Positions 59,926-64,000 of a DNA stretch of 64,000 bases are shown in pieces. The notes below the pieces were generated by a model. That model saw only the letters and a list, made by a program, of their open reading frames with translations. It ran no database searches and was not told the DNA's origin. Each line of letters starts with the position of its first letter. Within the stretch, counting starts at the first letter, position 1. This stretch comes from Parelaphostrongylus tenuis (lineage: Eukaryota > Nematoda > Chromadorea > Rhabditida > Metastrongylidae): the NCBI GenBank assembly GCA_019055375.1, contig JAHQIW010007128.1, forward strand, positions 186,001 through 250,000. The letters run 5' to 3'. Both the position numbers and the translations under genes were made by a program.

Positions 59926-61679
59926 TTTTGGTCAAATAGTTTGAAGAATTATTAAACAACTGAAAAATAGAAATAATATCAGGGAATGAGCTATGGTAAA
60001 GGCAATACTGTTGTCGAAGAGAATGTCAGTCCTGATACACGTATCATTAGAAGTGGGAGGTGGACCTTTGGTTAGTGCAAAGTGCTGTTATTTGGAAAGA
60101 GTTTCTTGCCCTTTGTCGTTTGACCACAATGAGGAATGTCATTTGGTAAAGCAAGTTTTAGTGTGCACTACAATGATTGTTAGAAAGTCAATCAGATAAG
60201 ACGGCAGGAAGGACATTTCAAACAAGTAGGAAGAATGTATAACGAGTTAGAAAGGTATTGATGTAGAACACGCTTCACGATAGTATAAGTGCAAGGTGTT
60301 GGATAAAATTTAGAGAATAAAGCAGAAGGAGCAAAGTCCCTGAGTTCTTTGAGAATCTACGTAGCATTAGTCCAGGGCCTTACCAATGTAGTCTGCACAT
60401 GATTTTTTCATCTTGTCAAAAAAGGCTGACGCCAATGTAATTGTCCCCGACGGTGCCGAGGTAGTTTACTCTACAGGCCCAGATCGAATCAGGGAACATG
60501 GATGTACTATATGGCACCTCTAACCGCTTTATTACACACGACATTCTATATCAGCCTCTTCTCTATAATTTCAATTAGTGAGAAACTTTCAGAATTGCTA
60601 GCATTTTTTCTTTTCCGGCAGAAATCATGTAGACATACAAAGTACACAAATTTCTGCGGCTAAAAACGCTTTTCTCGCCACGTTTACATAAACTACTGAC
60701 TTCTGTAAAATCATTTATTAGATTTTTTTACCAGTGTGAAACAATAACCCATGTCTGTGTAAAAAAATTGTTTTGCTAATGAAACTCCCGTTTTCACATC
60801 CACATTTCAGTGATTGTGAGTATATCGGTTTTGTAATTTGTCATGCCAGTCAGGGTTTCATGAGGAAGACTGGTTTGAGCTCGGTTTCACCGATTGTCCT
60901 TGAATCACATGACACTAATCATCTACTGTTTTCTGACGTTGTCACGTATCAAGTGAGAATCAGATGTATGACCACGTTGACGTCCCGGTTTTACACACTA
61001 ATTTGAGTAAGTAGGAGCGAATAGGTATTGTATCATATCAGACTTGTCAGCGCATCAAGAGGAAGACTAATCTGAGCACACTCTTACTAATCGTGCTTCA
61101 CTTGCGCTTAGGGCACTTACACGGCACTTACAAATTGAATAGTGATTCGATAACGACTGCTGAGAAAAGCGGTATATCATTATCATTTCATTGTTGATTC
61201 TTCGTTGAAATGATCACCTATCCCAAATTGGCATGAAGGTAATTCAAAGCGGTATACGGCTGTGAAATTGTGATGGAGAGACATAAAATTACAACTGTAG
61301 TCTCGCTATCAAATCACAACGAAGATTAGAGTTGGCTAAGACCAGGTGGAGAAGCGGGTAAGAATAGCAACTTGGCCTAGAAAATCATGGAAGCCGTCCT
61401 AAATCGAATTGTATGACGAGAGAAAAAAGAACGTCGTTCAAAATCAACTGACATGGTGACTATCGTCAGAAGGGAGTGAAAAACGAGTGACGACATTAAG
61501 AACACCCAGGTGACCATCGCCGCCTCCATCGCCATCAAATGTCAACATTTTTCGCTCGTCACATCCGTTTCTTCTCGTTTTATTTCTAGAGGGTGTTTGA
61601 CGTTCATTAGATGAAGCATATCAAATAATTCGTGAGATCATTACCACTGCTGGTCGGGATTATCTGAGCAGAAAAAATT

Positions 61680-61815
61680 ATGTTCGTTTTTAATTGTTAT
61701 TAATCAATATTTCTTACTAATAAAATTATTGAGATCAATATAATAATTGATAATTTGAAAATTAATAAGAAATAATTGAAAAATTGATAAAACATCAATA
61801 AAATTACTGAAACTA
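61680..61815. repeat. AT-rich low-complexity tract with inverted repeats
   Basis: Almost only A and T. ATCAATATTTCTTACTAATA is mirrored imperfectly by TTAATAAGAAATAATTGA within the tract. Confidence 0.8.
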
Positions 61816-62037
61816 AGTGCGATTTGCATTGCAATCTGATAGAGAATACCAGATTCTCGAAATACCCTTGGAGAGCTTACATGAAGTGCTTATAATATTC
61901 GATGTAGTTAACGTTTCACTGCCATCGGCTTTCCATACTGAAGTTGAATCCACGGAAATCCATTTGTTGTGAATTTTCGTAGTCATCACTTTACAAAAAC
62001 CGAGTGGAGTAGAACAGCAAATCAAACACTCACTCAA
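61813..62037 (-). other. Candidate exon, unassigned
   Basis: Minus-strand frame ECLICCSTPLGFCKVMTTKI to TLTTSNIISTS, preceded by a CTTTCTTGAG acceptor-like site and ended by a good donor (CAT|GTAAGC at about 61880). A TTTTTCTGCTCAG acceptor lies downstream near 61670, giving a short last exon that stops within eight codons. Family unknown. Confidence 0.25.
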
Positions 62038-62258
62038 GAAAGATTTGAATCATCACACTGAGAAGAGTGGGTGAATCGAAACGCTATTGATAATAAAAAT
62101 CACTACGATAATTTTCCGTCAATTTATAAACGAAGTAAGAAGATAGCAAGCAACTGCAAAAGATTCCCGACAACTACATTTAATGCTCGTCTCTCACTGA
62201 TATAAAGGCTAATTTTACTTTCTTTTCATCGTTGTATTAAGTAATATTTCATTCTAGG

Positions 62259-62407
62259 AGGATTGCCGTTCAAATTGCAGGGTCTTGCGCAATTCGGAAA
62301 CGGTATGGCATTTTCAATGCTTAAACAGCTTCTTTTTTTCGTTTTGATGAAGGTTTCTTTCATCATTTTGATGCTCTATGCTTTTCTATACACACTCTTA
62401 TGTTTTT
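62259..62407 (+). other. Candidate exon, membrane segment
   Basis: After a strong TATTTCATTCTAG acceptor the plus frame reads GLPFKLQGLAQFGNGMAFSM, then LKQLLFFVLMKVSFIILMLY and AFLYTLLCF and stops. A GT at 62303 offers an alternative donor after FGN. It could be a terminal exon of a membrane protein, but no other exon was found. Confidence 0.25.
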
Positions 62408-62689
62408 GATGGATATTTAAGAAAAAGGGCGTGTTTACTACACAGTCATATTGTTACTGGCACTCATTGAATTTCAATAAGATGCACAAAAATTGTCACA
62501 TTAGTAATTTTCTAATTTTAGTATCTTATATTTTATACACTTCCAAAAGTCATAATGGATAATAAGACAACAACAAATAGTTTGTTAAAAATAACATGCA
62601 TATTGCATGGTATGTCAGTTCACCAATAACTCGCAACAACTAGTTGACAAGTTTTTTTTCGTTTCCAGTAGACCACGCTCAAAGTTCAG

Positions 62690-63260
62690 TTTGCCTTATA
62701 GTTATTATTGAGCCATGTATGATTCTGTTATCCCGCTAAGGACCATGCAGGACGTTTCAGCTCACGCCGCGCGACGTCAGAACTCATTCAGCTGCTGTAA
62801 TGGCGAGGCCGCGCTCCGTAAGAAAGGCGGCGCATCTGTGAATGCAAGCATGTAATCTGTCATGAGCACTTATTCAGTTACACAGAGTACTGTTATGGGC
62901 ACAATGCAATACACATGTTTCGGCCTTGCAGCCTCGTCAGTTGCACAGTGCCTTTCGTCTAAGCCAATCCTCTCAGGAGAGATCCCCTTACATGAAGGTA
63001 TGTATCGTCGACGAACGTTTTACACGAGCCGATAACTGACAAAATCACCGAACGGGCAGTGTGGTACACTCGATTGCTTTGTAGAAATAAAATACTATAC
63101 CTTTTGTTTCGCTTTGGACCATGCTCAAATTTCACCTAATAGATATTTTTAAGCCATGCAACTGACTAGGCTGTAGGATCGAAACAGGTGTATCGGGCTC
63201 TATAAGTCAGCCCATCTTAACACACCACATGACATGCCTGGCTCAAAAATGATTATTTAA
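62690..63260. mobile_element. Hairpin element, degraded composite copy
   Basis: GAGCCATGTATGATTCTG, ATGCAATACACATGTTTCGG, CCTCGTCAGTTGCACAGTGC on the left; GAAACAGGTGTATCGGGCTC, CACCACATGACATGCCTGGC and TCAAAAATGATTAT on the right. Internal order is disturbed and a second TTTAAGCCATGCAACTGAC join suggests nested copies. Confidence 0.6.
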
Positions 63261-63475
63261 AATGATGGAAATGGCATATTGTCCTCAAACTATTTACTTA
63301 ACCTCATTCAGTTCCTGTCTCCTCAAATCACATTGATGGCACCACGTGGGGATGGTCAGAGAAGTTAATCAGTGTATCAGAGAACTCGTGGTCCGTTACT
63401 TATCTACGTGAGACCTTCCATTAGCTCGTAAAGAGTGGTATGAATTATTTCGTTATAATTTTGAGAATGTTCAAA

Positions 63476-63720
63476 GCCTTAACCGAGGCTGGTACGCTAA
63501 GGTCATACACACGTGTTTCGGAGGACTCGCCCTCTTCGTCACTGGCCCACGCCCCATATTGAGCCCTGCATTGTAGCAAAGAGGGAGGCGTATGTGGTGA
63601 CAACACAGTGTACATTGACACTGTGCCATCAGCACTTCTCAGTCGATGAATCTCGGGTGGTAGAACAAAATTGGTCCATGGCATCGACTGTTTTCAAAAC
63701 CTCACAATAAACATTCAATA
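63476..63720. mobile_element. Relative of the 43563 foldback element
   Basis: CCGAGGCTGGTACGCTAAGG, ACACACGTGTTTCGGAGGAC and CGCCCTCTTCGTCACTGGCC match the left arm at 43572-43655. The right arm is replaced by other sequence (AAAGAGGGAGGCGTATGTGG), followed by CCATGGCATCGACTGTTTTC, which is shared in reverse with 43805-43830. Confidence 0.65.
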
Positions 63721-64000
63721 TAATTTTTAATAAAATTTATCTTTATATTTATTTAATTATGGGTTTTTCGAACAACTGTGAGCAAAGAAGATTGGATGAA
63801 CGGATACATGTGCGATGTGCAAGAATTCTGTTCGAGACGGAACAATCGTATTCTAGGAGAGCTAGTAGATAAGTCATACTTCTCCTTTGCTCATTGTTTC
63901 GTCTTGCCAAGTTTGACCTACAGTTTAAGTGCACACATCTGTTCGTGCTCGAGAGCCGTGGGTTTCAACAAAACAGATTGAAACTGCTTAGAATATCTGG

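Larger units (their letters stand above)
57276..61812. other. Upstream of ENT: repeats, no convincing gene
   Basis: Holds a SINE-B copy (57735-57980; ACAATAACTCGAGGTAACCT and GCGGGACCGAAGACTCG), half a hairpin element (58100-58215), a hairpin dimer (59500-59925) and a tRNA-like box B on the minus strand near 60485 (CCTGATTCGATCTGGGCC). A GC-richer stretch at 58980-59200 looks like another dispersed repeat. Open frames here show no family motifs. Confidence 0.45.

Overview
The window is eukaryotic, AT-rich and intron-rich. Many short exons are bounded by T-rich ...TTTCAG acceptors, and the interspersed repeats include RTE-type reverse transcriptase debris, tRNA-derived SINEs, hairpin elements and a mariner fragment. 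This fits a clade V (strongylid-like) parasitic nematode; the species cannot be fixed from the sequence. I see no bacterial operon, rRNA or CRISPR array.

Three protein-coding genes could be rebuilt exon by exon, all on the minus strand. (1) A small F-box-like gene (452-1145, 3 exons, 191 aa). (2) A complete UDP-glycosyltransferase of the UGT family (24234-31366, 14 exons, 526 aa) with signal peptide, catalytic His/Asp pair, UGT signature, one C-terminal membrane helix and a KKxx ER-retrieval tail; every exon junction keeps frame. (3) A complete equilibrative nucleoside transporter (ENT/SLC29; 45378-57275, 13 exons, 444 aa), in frame throughout except at one junction that needs a GC donor.

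The dominant structure is a pair of inverted arms of about 8.7 kb (6577-15430 and 33843-42492) around an 18.4 kb loop that holds the whole UGT gene. Each arm carries the same decayed RTE reverse transcriptase. The arms differ by private insertions: a hairpin element only in the left arm, a CA microsatellite and about 150 bp only in the right. They therefore look like two real, aged copies. By eye their identity runs from about 80% at the outer ends to about 99% in inner blocks. Both edges of the right arm touch head-to-head SINE pairs.

Layout: 1-1.15 kb F-box-like gene; 1.2-6.6 kb repeats and unassigned sequence; 6.6-15.4 kb left arm; 15.4-24.2 kb no convincing gene; 24.2-31.4 kb UGT with repeats in its introns; 31.4-33.8 kb hairpin element and SINEs; 33.8-42.5 kb right arm; 42.5-45.3 kb tRNA-Gly-like sequence, mariner remnant and foldback element; 45.4-57.3 kb ENT with transposon-filled introns; 57.3-64 kb repeats and a few candidate exons. 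The genes share no obvious pathway. UGT (conjugation of lipophilic compounds) and ENT (nucleoside uptake) are simply neighbours. All exon coordinates were read by eye from splice sites and protein similarity and have not been checked against transcripts.
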